The notes: a model not told the origin generated them from the letters alone. 64,000 nt of DNA from an uncultured Parabacteroides sp. (GCA_944325345.1 CALUZV010000007.1:78874-142873); one strand, 5' to 3'; counted from the stretch's first letter, positions 33,577 to 42,998 are shown. Program-made: numbers and translations.

Positions 33577-35862
33577 ATGACAGACTTCTTGGAACAACTC
33601 AACGACAGCCAGCGCGAGGCAGTAACCTACTGCGAGGGACCGGCCTTGGTTATCGCTGGCGCAGGTTCGGGGAAAACCCGCGTCTTGACCTACAAAATCG
33701 CGTATCTCCTGAAACAAGGCTACAAACCGTGGACTATCTTGGCGCTGACGTTCACCAACAAGGCGGCGCGGGAGATGAAGGAGCGCATTGCTACGATTAC
33801 GGGCGGAGCCATTGCCGACCAGCTCTGGATGGGGACGTTTCACTCGATTTTCGCCCGTATCCTCCGCATCGAGGCTGAACGCATCGGTTTCTCGTCGAAC
33901 TTCACGATCTATGATGCCGCCGATTCCAAAAACCTCCTGAAAGCAATCATCAAGGAGATGCAGCTCGACGACAAGACCTACCGTCCGGGCATGGTGCAGA
34001 GCCGAATCTCCAACGCGAAGAACGCGCTCATCACCTGCAAGGCTTACGAGCAAAACAAGGAGCTGGTGGAGGGCGATATCCATGCCAAGATCCCCTTGCT
34101 CCGGGACATTTACACGCGCTACCAGAACCGCTGCCTGCAGGCGGGGGCCATGGACTTCGACGATTTGCTCCTCCAGACAAACATCCTCTTCCGCGACCAT
34201 CCCGACGTGCTGGCGAAATATAGCCAACGCTTCCAATATGTCCTGGTGGACGAGTATCAGGATACGAACTTCGCCCAGCATCTGATTATCAAGAAACTTT
34301 GCGAGGCGAGCCGCCGTATCTGCGTCGTGGGCGACGATGCGCAGAGTATCTACTCGTTCCGGGGGGCGAACATCGACAATATCTTGCAATTCCGCAACCA
34401 GTATCCGGGCTGTCGCATCTTCAAGCTCGAGCAAAACTACCGCTCCACGCAGAACATCGTAAATGCGGCGAACAGTCTGATAAATAAGAATAAGGAACAG
34501 ATTCCGAAGACCATCTATTCCGAGAAGGAGGTGGGCAGCAAGCTCCGCGTCTTGTCGCTCTACTCCGATTACGAGGAAGCATACGCCGTCGCCTCGTCCG
34601 TCGGTAGGATGTCGGCGGCGAAGGGCTACCGCTTTTCCGACTTCGCCATCCTCTACCGCACCAATGCCCAGTCGCGCCTCCTCGAGGAAGCCTTCCGCAA
34701 GCGGGCTATACCTTATAAAATATATGGCGGCCTGTCCTTCTACCAGCGCAAGGAAATCAAAGACATCATCGCCTACTTCCGGCTGATTGTGAACCCGCAC
34801 GACGAGGAGGCCTTCAAGCGTGTGATCAATTACCCGGCGCGAGGGATTGGCGAGACTACCGTCAATAAACTGATTGCCGCCGCCGTGATTGCCGACACAA
34901 GCCTCTGGAACGTACTGGCTTCCCCGGCGGAATATGCCGTTCCGGTCAATGCGGGAACACTAAAGAAACTTTCGGCCTTCCGTGCCCTGATGGAGCCTTT
35001 CATCGCCCAGCGGGATACGCTCGATGCCGACGAACTGGCTACTTTGGTCGTCAAAGAAAGCGGCCTGCTCCAGCTTTTAGCACAAGACCGCTCGACCGAG
35101 GGCATCAGCAAGTATGAGAACCTTCAGGAATTGCTGAAAGGTATCGTCGAGTTCTGCCAACTCCATCGTGAAGAAGGTTCGGAGCAAGTCCGCCTCGTCG
35201 ATTTCCTTTCTGAAGTCTCGCTTCTTACGGATCAGGACGATACGCGTGAAGAATCGACCGACAAAGTTACCCTGATGACCGTCCACGCCGCCAAGGGACT
35301 GGAATTTCGGAATGTCTTTGTCGTTGGTTTGGAAGAAGATCTCTTCCCATCCCCGATGGCGAAGGACAATCTGCGTGCCATTGAGGAGGAACGGCGACTT
35401 TTTTATGTCGCCATCACCCGCGCCGAGGAAAACTGCACGTTGAGCTACGCCAAGAGCCGTTTCCGCAACGGGCAGACCCAGATGTGCTCGCCCAGCCGCT
35501 TCTTGCGCGACATCGACCTCCGCTATTTGGATGTGGACGGTCTCACGACAGCATCAACTTCTGAAACCCAGATTCGCAGACCCATAGATACGCCGCGCCC
35601 GGCCTTCCGCTCGCCTTTGCAGCAAACTCCGCCGCCTACTTTTAAGCGGGTGGAAACGCCAAGACCGACTCCGGCAGCCGCAAGTTCGCCATCGACCGGT
35701 CCTTTGCAGACAGGAATGCGTGTCAGCCACGAGCGTTTCGGCGAAGGTGTCGTTCTCGCGATTGAGGATACGGGGAATAATGCCAAAGCGACAGTTGCCT
35801 TCGACAATTTTGGGACGAAGCAGCTGCTTCTGAAGTTTGCGAAGCTGAAAATAGTAGAATAA
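33577..35862 (+). CDS. uvrD: UvrD/PcrA-type 3'-5' DNA helicase
   Basis: This is an SF1A helicase (761 residues) for excision and mismatch repair and removal of replication-blocking complexes. Helicase motifs in order are the Q-motif LNDSQREAV, Walker A GAGSGKT with Lys33, TFTNKAAREM, Walker B VDEYQDTN, GDDAQSIYSFRGA, LEQNYRS, TVHAAKGLEF and FYVAITRAEE. The C-terminus is a proline-rich linker followed by a Tudor-like fold (GMRVSHERFGEGVVLAIE), as in PcrA, which binds RNA polymerase. The start follows a TATCTTTG box. Upstream in-frame codons lie in the divergent promoter region. Confidence 0.95.
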   Translation: MTDFLEQLNDSQREAVTYCEGPALVIAGAGSGKTRVLTYKIAYLLKQGYKPWTILALTFTNKAAREMKERIATITGGAIADQLWMGTFHSIFARILRIEAERIGFSSNFTIYDAADSKNLLKAIIKEMQLDDKTYRPGMVQSRISNAKNALITCKAYEQNKELVEGDIHAKIPLLRDIYTRYQNRCLQAGAMDFDDLLLQTNILFRDHPDVLAKYSQRFQYVLVDEYQDTNFAQHLIIKKLCEASRRICVVGDDAQSIYSFRGANIDNILQFRNQYPGCRIFKLEQNYRSTQNIVNAANSLINKNKEQIPKTIYSEKEVGSKLRVLSLYSDYEEAYAVASSVGRMSAAKGYRFSDFAILYRTNAQSRLLEEAFRKRAIPYKIYGGLSFYQRKEIKDIIAYFRLIVNPHDEEAFKRVINYPARGIGETTVNKLIAAAVIADTSLWNVLASPAEYAVPVNAGTLKKLSAFRALMEPFIAQRDTLDADELATLVVKESGLLQLLAQDRSTEGISKYENLQELLKGIVEFCQLHREEGSEQVRLVDFLSEVSLLTDQDDTREESTDKVTLMTVHAAKGLEFRNVFVVGLEEDLFPSPMAKDNLRAIEEERRLFYVAITRAEENCTLSYAKSRFRNGQTQMCSPSRFLRDIDLRYLDVDGLTTASTSETQIRRPIDTPRPAFRSPLQQTPPPTFKRVETPRPTPAAASSPSTGPLQTGMRVSHERFGEGVVLAIEDTGNNAKATVAFDNFGTKQLLLKFAKLKIVE

Positions 35863-35890
35863 GGCTGGGATTAGCGACTTTTTGGCGTGA

Positions 35891-36148
35891 AAGTCATCCT
35901 GTAGCTATGAAAAATACCACTTTCACACGAACAAGTGGTATTTTTCATACCAAATTTATCACTTTGACGTGTAAAAGTGGTAAATTTAATATGAAAAATA
36001 CATTTTGTAACGATACAAGTGGTAATTTTCATACCAAATTTACCACTTTGACTTATGAAAGTGGTAAATTTAATATGAAAAATATACTTTGTAACGATAC
36101 AAGTGGTAATTTTCGTATGAAATTTACCACTTGTAAGCGTCGAAGTAC
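35891..36148. repeat. tandem array of hairpin-forming dyads, 42-bp period, seven units
   Basis: AAGTGG (AAGTCA and AAGTAC at the ends) starts at 35891, 35933, 35975, 36017, 36059, 36101 and 36143, all exactly 42 bp apart. Matching CCACTT arms lie between them, giving TACCACTT/AAGTGGTA hairpins. Alternate units resemble each other most (84-bp super-period). It fills most of the 400-bp gap between two helicase genes. Confidence 0.92.
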
Positions 36149-36236
36149 AAAATATAGGTCTTGGTTTGATGCTTCCTCGTCCGGGAGTGATGCCGGATTC
36201 TCCCAAATCAGAATTTCTTTTCCTCATTTTTTGTCG

Positions 36237-36244
36237 TACATTTG
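36237..36244 (+). promoter_or_regulatory. -7 box (TACATTTG) of the Dna2-like gene
   Basis: An exact consensus whose TTG would otherwise be mistaken for a start codon. The ATG at 36263 follows 19 bp later. Confidence 0.65.
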
Positions 36245-36262
36245 CCCCTAAAATACATCCCC

Positions 36263-39200
36263 ATGTTATTCCAGGAAATATTACAGCTATTGGACGACCG
36301 CCTCGCCTCGCTGTCCGAAAAATACAACCGGCTTTATGCCTTGTTTATCCGGATGTTGGAGGAACAGACCCTGCACACGGGCATCAGCTTCTCCGGACCC
36401 TTCCCCCGCATGACGTATGTCTGCAAGGACCACGACTTTTCGGAAACCGAGCTTTACCGCCTGAACCGCTTCCGCGTGCACTGCCTCGAAGCGATGCGCA
36501 ACCACGAGTCGCCGGAGTACCGCGTCTTCCTCTACGACGTGAAGGCGTTGGCGCAGTCGGCGGCGCACATCTACGGCGAGCCGGTGCCTGACGAATTGGC
36601 AGCGAAGCTCCCGCATCGGGATGCACCGGTGGAATTTCAGTCGGCGTTCACGGGCGCAAGGCGGAATCTGCGGCTCGTCGTCGATTCGTGGGACGAACAA
36701 ATGATACAGGGATATGTAGAAGGAGAGGAGGCAGTGCTCGTCCGGGTGGATTATCATGCGCAGGCCGTGGACGAAGACCTCTGCTATATCCGCAAACTGC
36801 TGGAGGCGGGGACGCAACTCTTCCTCCTGGACGTGAAGACGACACCCGACAGCGTGCTCCAGCCCAAGCAGATTATCTATGAACCAGATTATCTGGTCGA
36901 TATATCCTCCATCGCCGCTTGCTGGAAGGAATACGGCCACCAGCCCTACAACAACCTCCTGCGCAAGCTGATGCCGGCGGCGAACACGCCCGCGATACAG
37001 CTGGGAAACCTCGCCGGGCAGTTCCTGGACGAAGCCATCAACAATCGGAGCGGGAAACCTATCAACTACAACGACTCCATCAAGCATTTTTTCAACCATT
37101 CGGCGTTGGAGCTGATTACCTGCGGCGACCTCCAGGACTTCCACCACGAGGCGCGGCAGCAGTTGCAGAACATCGAGCGTTTCGTGGGCGAGGTCTTTGC
37201 CGGCGTGCACCATATCAAGCCCGAGGAGCTGATACTCGAGCCGTCGTTCATCTGCGAGGAGCTGGGGTTGCAGGGGCGCGTGGACTTGTTGCAAAACGAC
37301 TACCGCGTGCTGATGGAGCAGAAGTCCGGGAAGCGAGCCTTTGGCTCGAACAACCACAAGGAGGAGCACTACATACAGATGTTGCTCTACCGCCTCCTAT
37401 TGCTCTACAACTTTGGGATAGAGGGGAAAGACGCGGAGCAGTATCTCTTGTACTCGCGCTTCTCGGATGGTCTCTTGCTCGAGAGCGCCTTCAATCCGCT
37501 CCTGATGCGCGAGGTCTTGAAGCTCCGGAACCAGATGGTGAAGTGCGACCTGCTCTACGCCGAGGGGAAGGTGCGCCCCATCCTGGAGCAACTCACTCCT
37601 GCGCATCTCAACACTATGCAGCGCACAGACGTTCTGTGGCAAAAATACCAAGAGCCGCAACTGAAAGACCTGCTGCAAATCTTCAAGGGCGCGAGCGAGT
37701 TGGAGAAAGCCTACTTCGCCCGCTTCTTTACCTTCGTCGCCAAAGAACATCTGCTGGCGAAGACGGGAAATTCCAGTCGGACACACGGCTTCTCGGGCGT
37801 GTGGCGTTGTGAAGTTGCCGAGAAACAGCTGCTGGGGGATATTCTTTTGGGAATGGAACTGGCTGAGAAGGAAGAATCAACGATAGGAGGGGGCTTCGAC
37901 ATCATCACCCTCGCCATCCCGCCGCAGGGCGAAGACTTCCTCCCGAATTTCCGGGCGGGCGACATCGTTATCCTCTATGCCTACGAGCCGGGGACGCAGC
38001 CGCAGGCGAACAAAGCGAAAATCCTGCGCGGGAGCATCAGCGAGATACTGCCGGAGAAGGTAACCCTCCAGTTGCGTTTCCCGCAGCGGAACACGTGTAT
38101 CTTCCCGGAAGACAAAGTCTGGGCGCTCGAGCACGATTTTGTGGAATCCTCTTACGCCGCGCTCTACCGCGGACTCTATGCCTTCCTCTCGGCGCGCGAG
38201 GAGCGGCGGAACCTCTTGCTCAACGTGCGGAAGCCGAGCCGCAATCCCCAGCGGAGGCTGAACGGCAGCTACGACGAAGGCGCGGTCCCGCTCAGTCCCT
38301 TCCTCCTGAAGGCCAAGCAAGCCGACGACTACTTCCTGTTGGTCGGTCCGCCGGGGACGGGCAAGACCTCCTACGCATTAGTGGCGATGGTGAAGGAAGC
38401 GCTGACGGAAGAAGGGACCTCCATCCTCCTGATGGCCTACACGAATCGGGCGGTGGACGAGATTTGCGAGAAGATGCAGAAGCATGGGATTGCGTTTATC
38501 CGCATCGGGTCTCGGCTTTCGTGTGATGCACGTTTCCATGACAAGCTGTTGGGAGAGAAAGTGCGAACTTGCGCCAATGCAACGGCCATCCGGCGGATGA
38601 TTGCGGAGACGCGGGTGTTCGTAGGGACGACGACGGCGGTCGCCTCGAAACTTCACCTCTTTACGCTGAAACATTTTGAGCTGGCTATCATCGACGAAGC
38701 CTCGCAAATCCTGGAGCCGCATCTGCTGGGCATACTTTCCGCGCAACACGGAGGGCGGAATGCCATTGACAAGTTTATTCTCATCGGCGACCATAAGCAG
38801 TTGCCGGCTGTCGTGCAACAACCCGAGGAATCTTCCAAGGTTACAGAGCCTTTGCTCCGGGAAATCGGACTGCAGGATTGCCGCCATTCCCTCTTCGAGC
38901 GTCTCATCCGCCTGCAAAAGAAGAACGGGACGGAGGATTTTGTTTACCAGCTCTCGCGGCAGGGGCGGATGCATCCCGAGGTGGCAGATTTTGCTAACCG
39001 GGCTTTCTATGGGGCGACGTTGCTCCCTATCCCCGTGCCCCATCAACTACAATCGCTTGCATCCTCCGAGAAAGAGGGAAAGAACGGACTGGAACGGCTG
39101 GTGGCAGAGAGGCGCGTCGCCTTCATTGTCTCGCCGGGGGATTTCCGGACGACCATCTCCGAGAAAGTGAATGTCGATGAAGCCCGCCGGGTGGCAGCCC

Positions 39201-39652
39201 TCCTCCGCGTAGTCTATGAGCAAGCGGAAGGACGGGAAAAAGGTTCGTTCCATCCTTACCGGACAGTCGGTGTCATCGTCCCTTACCGAAACCAAATCGC
39301 GATGATACGCAAAGAAATAGCTCGCCTCGGAATCCCGGAGCTGCTCGCGATATCCATCGATACCGTCGAGCGTTACCAAGGGAGCGAGCGCGACTGCATC
39401 ATCTACAGTTTCACCATCCAACGCCCTTACCAGCTGGACTTTTTGACCAGCAATACCTTCGAGGAAGACGGAGCGACCATCGACCGCAAGCTCAACGTCG
39501 CCTTGACTCGTGCCCGCGAGCAGATGTTCCTTATTGGAAACCCGGGATTGCTCGGGATGAACCCAGTTTTCCAACAGATGATGGACGAAGTGAAGCGGAT
39601 AGGGGCTTGGGTCGATGTCGAAGTGGAAAAGTTTGAAAGAGGGGAGTTTTGA
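36263..39652 (+). CDS. Dna2-like nuclease-helicase (PD-(D/E)XK + SF1B)
   Basis: This large protein (1129 residues) appears to couple a nuclease to a 5'-3' helicase, as in eukaryotic Dna2. The middle region holds a PD-(D/E)XK-like core, with Asp341 in GRVDLL followed by Glu352-Q-Lys354 in LMEQKSGK. A beta-barrel-like stretch follows (about 560-650). The Upf1/Dna2-type helicase then shows GPPGTGKTSYA (Lys701), TNRAVDEI, IIDEASQ (Asp811-Glu812), GDHKQLPAVV, SRQGRMHPEVADF, ERYQGSERD and NVALTRAREQMF. I see no obvious Cas4/Dna2 cysteine quartet for an Fe-S cluster. The role is probably DNA-end processing. Its promoter, 84-bp super-period array upstream and toxin-antitoxin pair downstream are notable. 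Confidence 0.85.
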   Translation: MLFQEILQLLDDRLASLSEKYNRLYALFIRMLEEQTLHTGISFSGPFPRMTYVCKDHDFSETELYRLNRFRVHCLEAMRNHESPEYRVFLYDVKALAQSAAHIYGEPVPDELAAKLPHRDAPVEFQSAFTGARRNLRLVVDSWDEQMIQGYVEGEEAVLVRVDYHAQAVDEDLCYIRKLLEAGTQLFLLDVKTTPDSVLQPKQIIYEPDYLVDISSIAACWKEYGHQPYNNLLRKLMPAANTPAIQLGNLAGQFLDEAINNRSGKPINYNDSIKHFFNHSALELITCGDLQDFHHEARQQLQNIERFVGEVFAGVHHIKPEELILEPSFICEELGLQGRVDLLQNDYRVLMEQKSGKRAFGSNNHKEEHYIQMLLYRLLLLYNFGIEGKDAEQYLLYSRFSDGLLLESAFNPLLMREVLKLRNQMVKCDLLYAEGKVRPILEQLTPAHLNTMQRTDVLWQKYQEPQLKDLLQIFKGASELEKAYFARFFTFVAKEHLLAKTGNSSRTHGFSGVWRCEVAEKQLLGDILLGMELAEKEESTIGGGFDIITLAIPPQGEDFLPNFRAGDIVILYAYEPGTQPQANKAKILRGSISEILPEKVTLQLRFPQRNTCIFPEDKVWALEHDFVESSYAALYRGLYAFLSAREERRNLLLNVRKPSRNPQRRLNGSYDEGAVPLSPFLLKAKQADDYFLLVGPPGTGKTSYALVAMVKEALTEEGTSILLMAYTNRAVDEICEKMQKHGIAFIRIGSRLSCDARFHDKLLGEKVRTCANATAIRRMIAETRVFVGTTTAVASKLHLFTLKHFELAIIDEASQILEPHLLGILSAQHGGRNAIDKFILIGDHKQLPAVVQQPEESSKVTEPLLREIGLQDCRHSLFERLIRLQKKNGTEDFVYQLSRQGRMHPEVADFANRAFYGATLLPIPVPHQLQSLASSEKEGKNGLERLVAERRVAFIVSPGDFRTTISEKVNVDEARRVAALLRVVYEQAEGREKGSFHPYRTVGVIVPYRNQIAMIRKEIARLGIPELLAISIDTVERYQGSERDCIIYSFTIQRPYQLDFLTSNTFEEDGATIDRKLNVALTRAREQMFLIGNPGLLGMNPVFQQMMDEVKRIGAWVDVEVEKFERGEF

Positions 39653-39654
39653 GG

Positions 39655-39685
39655 TTGTTTATCCCACATATATGTCGTACTTTTG
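39655..39685 (+). promoter_or_regulatory. promoter of the toxin-antitoxin pair
   Basis: TTG (39655-39657), a 20-bp spacer and TACTTTTG (39678-39685). A complete consensus promoter starting inside the end of the preceding gene's spacer, so the pair has its own transcription. Confidence 0.7.
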
Positions 39686-39702
39686 CGGAAAAGATATAGA
39701 TT

Positions 39703-39945
39703 ATGGAAACATTAGTTAAAGCAACGATTGATATACCGAACGAGATCTTCACCTATCTTTCGGTTAAGGCGAAAGCCAGCGGTATAAATCTGAAAAAGTA
39801 TATAGAAGATTTGCTGGTCAAAGATGTGGAAGAAGATTTGGACGACGAACGAGTTTATCGGATGATGGCAGAAAAGCATCCGGAAGGACTTACGCCGGCA
39901 AGCGATGAAGAACAAGAGGAGTTTCGTAAGTGGTTGGGAATATGA
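39703..39945 (+). CDS. antitoxin-like small protein of a RelE-type pair
   Basis: This is an 80-residue acidic protein beginning METLVKATIDIPNEIFTYLSVKAKASGINLKKYIEDLL. That opening is an arrangement seen in ribbon-helix-helix antitoxins (short beta-strand then two helices). The C-terminal half is acidic (DEEQEEFRKWLGI), suited to wrapping a basic toxin. It is followed by a RelE-like gene with a 4-bp ATGA overlap. Autoregulation of its own promoter is expected from the family, not shown here. Confidence 0.8.
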   Translation: METLVKATIDIPNEIFTYLSVKAKASGINLKKYIEDLLVKDVEEDLDDERVYRMMAEKHPEGLTPASDEEQEEFRKWLGI

Positions 39946-40244
39946 AAGTAGAATTCTCAAAAACATTTATCAAGGCGGCAAGCAAATTGTCTGGGAAAAT
40001 GAAGACATCCCTTCAATCGACAATTTTGGAAGTAGAAAATGCGCAGCGCATTGATGAAATCACAGATTGCAAGAAGTTAGTAGATTTCCAGTATGTTTAC
40101 CGCATTCGGGTTGGTGGCTATCGCGCTTTTTTTATTTTTCATGTTCAAATCAAAGACGATGTGGTCTTGTTCCAATATCTTCTGCCTCGTGGAGAGGCTT
40201 ATGGCAAAAAGTCTCAAGAGAATTTGAGGTTAAAAGATATTTAA
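39942..40244 (+). CDS. RelE/ParE-superfamily toxin
   Basis: This is a 100-residue protein starting MKVEFSKTFIKAASKL. The terminal half shows DFQYVYRIRVGGYRAFFIFHV and then a beta-rich tail (VVLFQYLLPRGEAYGKK), the compact RelE fold with its conserved arginines and YRI-x-VG-x-YR core. Such toxins cleave ribosome-bound mRNA (RelE) or poison gyrase (ParE). The sequence does not decide which. The start is fixed by the ATGA overlap with the antitoxin. An ATG 12 bp earlier is less likely. Confidence 0.85.
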   Translation: MKVEFSKTFIKAASKLSGKMKTSLQSTILEVENAQRIDEITDCKKLVDFQYVYRIRVGGYRAFFIFHVQIKDDVVLFQYLLPRGEAYGKKSQENLRLKDI

Positions 40245-40332
40245 CGGCAAAAGGCAGTTGATGTTCGTTTTTCTATTAAACCAAACCTCCCCCTCGTTTG
40301 TTTCCCTTATACAAATCTTAAAACGGAAAGCC

Positions 40333-41652
40333 ATGAAGAAAAATTTTGTGTTGGACACCAACGTCATATTGCACGACTACAAGTGCATCGATAATTTCCA
40401 AGAAAACGATATTTACTTGCCTATCGTAGTGCTGGAAGAGCTGGACAAGTTCAAGAAAGGCAGCGACCAGATTAACTACAACGCCCGCGAGTTCGTCCGC
40501 GAGCTGGATTCCATTACGACTAACGATTTGTTTACCAAGGGAGCTTCCTTAGGGGCCGGCCGGGGTATGTTGCACGTCGTAACGGGCGGCGAATACCATC
40601 CAAAGGTGAAGGATTCTTTCCCGGCAGCGACGCCGGACCACCGCATCCTTTCCTGCGCGATGTTTCTCTCCGAGCAGCATAAGGAGATGCCTACGATTCT
40701 GGTAACTAAAGACGTAAACCTCCGCATGAAGGCCCGCTCGCTGGGTATCCAGGTCGAAGACTATATTACGGATAAAGTTACCAACGTCGATATCTTCGAA
40801 CGTGCCCAAGAGATTTACGAGGGCATCGACGGCGACTTGATTGACGAAATCTACGCCTCGCCGCAGGGCATCCCAGCCGACCGTTGGGAGCTGTCCTCGA
40901 AACTCCAGCCCAACGACTGCTTCATCCTCAAGAGCGAACGCAACTCCGTCATGGTGCGCTACAATCCCTTCAGCGGCAAGCTCGTCCGGGTGGAAAAAAC
41001 GAACAACTACGGCATTCAGCCCCGCAACGCCGAGCAGAGTTTCGCCTTCGAGGTGCTGAACGACCCGGAAATCAAGCTCGTCGCTCTCACCGGCAAAGCG
41101 GGGACGGGTAAGACCTTGCTCGCCTTGGCTTCGGCGTTGAAACAGGCGGGCGCTTACAAACAAATCCTCCTGGCGCGTCCCATCGTCGCCCTCGCCAACC
41201 GCGACTTGGGTTTCCTGCCGGGGGACGAAAAGCAGAAGGTGGCGCCTTATATGCAGCCGTTGTTTGATAATCTGAATGTTATCAAAGGGCAATTCTCACA
41301 AAACAGCGCGGAGAACCGGCGGATTGACGAGATGCAGAAGACGAACCAGTTAGTCATCGAAGCCTTGGCCTTCATCCGTGGCCGCAGCCTCTCGGAAACG
41401 TATTTCATCGTCGATGAGTCGCAGAACCTGACGCCCCACGAAATCAAAACCATCATCACACGTGCCGGCGAAGGGACGAAGATGGTCTTCACGGGCGATA
41501 TCCAGCAAATCGACTCGCCCTACCTCGACGCACAGAGCAACGGCTTGGCTTACATGGTCGATAAAATGAAGGGGCAGGAGCTTTTCGCCCACATCAATTT
41601 AATAAAGGGCGAGCGCAGCCAGCTCTCCGAGTTGGCATCCGACCTCTTATGA
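40333..41652 (+). CDS. PhoH-family ATPase with N-terminal PIN domain
   Basis: This 439-residue protein combines a PIN-type RNase domain (residues 1-150, FVLDTNVILHD with Asp8, LEELDKFKKG, DHRILSCA, VTKDVNLRMKA) with a PhoH P-loop ATPase. The ATPase has Walker A LTGKAGTGKTLLAL, FIVDESQNLTPHE and FTGDIQQIDSPYL. PhoH2/YlaK-type proteins act as RNA helicase-nucleases. The start at 40333 (MKKNFVLDTNV) is chosen because the PIN fold begins there. The longer frame adds a hydrophobic, non-conserved tail. Confidence 0.92.
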   Translation: MKKNFVLDTNVILHDYKCIDNFQENDIYLPIVVLEELDKFKKGSDQINYNAREFVRELDSITTNDLFTKGASLGAGRGMLHVVTGGEYHPKVKDSFPAATPDHRILSCAMFLSEQHKEMPTILVTKDVNLRMKARSLGIQVEDYITDKVTNVDIFERAQEIYEGIDGDLIDEIYASPQGIPADRWELSSKLQPNDCFILKSERNSVMVRYNPFSGKLVRVEKTNNYGIQPRNAEQSFAFEVLNDPEIKLVALTGKAGTGKTLLALASALKQAGAYKQILLARPIVALANRDLGFLPGDEKQKVAPYMQPLFDNLNVIKGQFSQNSAENRRIDEMQKTNQLVIEALAFIRGRSLSETYFIVDESQNLTPHEIKTIITRAGEGTKMVFTGDIQQIDSPYLDAQSNGLAYMVDKMKGQELFAHINLIKGERSQLSELASDLL

Positions 41653-41673
41653 TGTCCGGCTGTTGTTGAGCAG

Positions 41674-41892
41674 CGTCAACAGAGTTCATGCAGACTGCAT
41701 GAAAGCCGTTGATGCCGATCAACAGCCTTCATGCAGATTACATGGAGCTTTTGACGCCGATCAACAGCCTCATGCAGACTACATGAAGCCGTTGATGCCG
41801 ATCAACAGCCCTATGCAGACTGCATGAAGCCGTTGACGCTGCTCAACAACCTTCATGCAGTCTGCATGGACGCTGTTGAGCGCAATCAACAG
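41674..41892. repeat. tandem array: alternating TTGA...TCAA and CATGCAGnnTGCATG dyads, ~42-bp period
   Basis: Cores like GATCAACAG start at about 41674, 41717, 41759, 41800, 41841 and 41884 (intervals 41-43). Half-way between are CATGCAGACTGCATG-type dyads. The 21-bp arms between the two dyads are reverse complements with few mismatches. The array occupies the gap before the CDF gene. Confidence 0.92.
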
Positions 41893-41933
41893 TATTTTTC
41901 AGAAAACACATTCATGTTGCAAGACGATTATTG

Positions 41934-41941
41934 TATCTTTG
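41934..41941 (+). promoter_or_regulatory. -7 box (TATCTTTG) of the CDF gene
   Basis: An exact consensus, 42 bp before the ATG at 41983 and just after the repeat array ends. Confidence 0.65.
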
Positions 41942-41982
41942 CCCCCGTTTAAAATCATCATCTTATAGTTAAGCCTTTTATT

Positions 41983-42876
41983 ATGAATGATAACAGAGAA
42001 AAAGAGATAGCAAAGGTAACTTTGTTAGGCTCGGTGGTAAATTTTGTCTTGCTGGTGTTTAAGTTCGTTGCCGGCTTTCTGGGGAACAGTAGCGCGATGA
42101 TTGCAGATGCTGTGCACTCGCTGTCCGACTTCGTAACCGACATCATTGTACTGTTGTTCGTCAATATTTCCTCCCGTCCGAAAGACGAATCGCATGACTA
42201 CGGGCACGGGAAATACGAGACGCTGGCGACATCGGTCATTGGGGCGATTCTGCTCTGCGTCGGCTTCGGTTTGTTTTGGGGTGGATGCAGCCGCATTTGG
42301 GACTACTATGTGAACGACGTGCCGCTCGAGAGTCCGGGCGTTATCGCGTTGATAGCAGCCGTAGCTTCCATCATTATCAAAGAATTGCTCTATCAATACA
42401 CGCAGCGGATAGGGAAGAAGGTCAATAGCCAGGCCGTCATCGCGAATGCTTGGCACCACCGCTCGGATGCCTTTTCGTCCATCGGGACGATGTTGGGAAT
42501 CGGGGGCGCCATCCTGTTGGGCGAGGAATGGCGGATATTGGACCCGCTGGCGGCTGTCATTGTCAGCATCTTCATTGTCCGTGTGTCGCTCATGCTTGTG
42601 CAACCGGCCATCAACGATTTGCTGGAAGTTTCGCTGCCCGAGCAGACCGAGCAGGAAATCCTGGACATCATCATGGAGAATCCGCATGTGCAAAAGCCTC
42701 ATAATCTCTACACGCGGCGGATAGGGAATACGATAGCCATCGAAGTACATATCCGGGTGGACGGCGCCGTCTCGGTCCGCGAGGCACACGAGTGGACGCG
42801 GGAAATCGAACGGAAATTGCGCGCAAGGTTCGGGGAAATGACGCATATCATGCTCCATGTCGAGCCGCTGGCGTGA
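41983..42876 (+). CDS. cation diffusion facilitator (Zn/Fe/Mn exporter)
   Basis: This 297-residue CDF exporter has six helices followed by a cytoplasmic ferredoxin-like domain from about residue 210. The transport-site motifs are intact: the first in ADAVHSLSDFVTD (helix II) and the second in NAWHHRSDAFSS (helix V, H-x3-D). HDYGHGKYETLA is the conserved loop after helix II. The C-terminal domain ends in EMTHIMLHVEPL, with a histidine-containing binding strand. The HxxxD/DxxxD arrangement allows Zn2+ or Fe2+/Mn2+, so the metal is undecided. Confidence 0.93.
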   Translation: MNDNREKEIAKVTLLGSVVNFVLLVFKFVAGFLGNSSAMIADAVHSLSDFVTDIIVLLFVNISSRPKDESHDYGHGKYETLATSVIGAILLCVGFGLFWGGCSRIWDYYVNDVPLESPGVIALIAAVASIIIKELLYQYTQRIGKKVNSQAVIANAWHHRSDAFSSIGTMLGIGGAILLGEEWRILDPLAAVIVSIFIVRVSLMLVQPAINDLLEVSLPEQTEQEILDIIMENPHVQKPHNLYTRRIGNTIAIEVHIRVDGAVSVREAHEWTREIERKLRARFGEMTHIMLHVEPLA

Positions 42877-42998
42877 ATTTGCTGAAAAAACATTCGGAAA
42901 TATGTTGTAAAGCATATAAACTTTGTTGGTGCGTTTAAGAAAAAACTGTAAGTTAGCGCATTCAAATAAGTAAACATTAGTAACCTCAAAAAAAGTAA

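Noticed and set aside
36242..36262. TTG start for the Dna2-like gene
   Set aside because: That TTG is the end of the -7 box TACATTTG. The ATG at 36263 is the plausible start.
36263..40244. A genomic island with mobile-element borders
   Set aside because: There is no integrase, transposase, tRNA att site or direct-repeat border, and base composition resembles the flanks.
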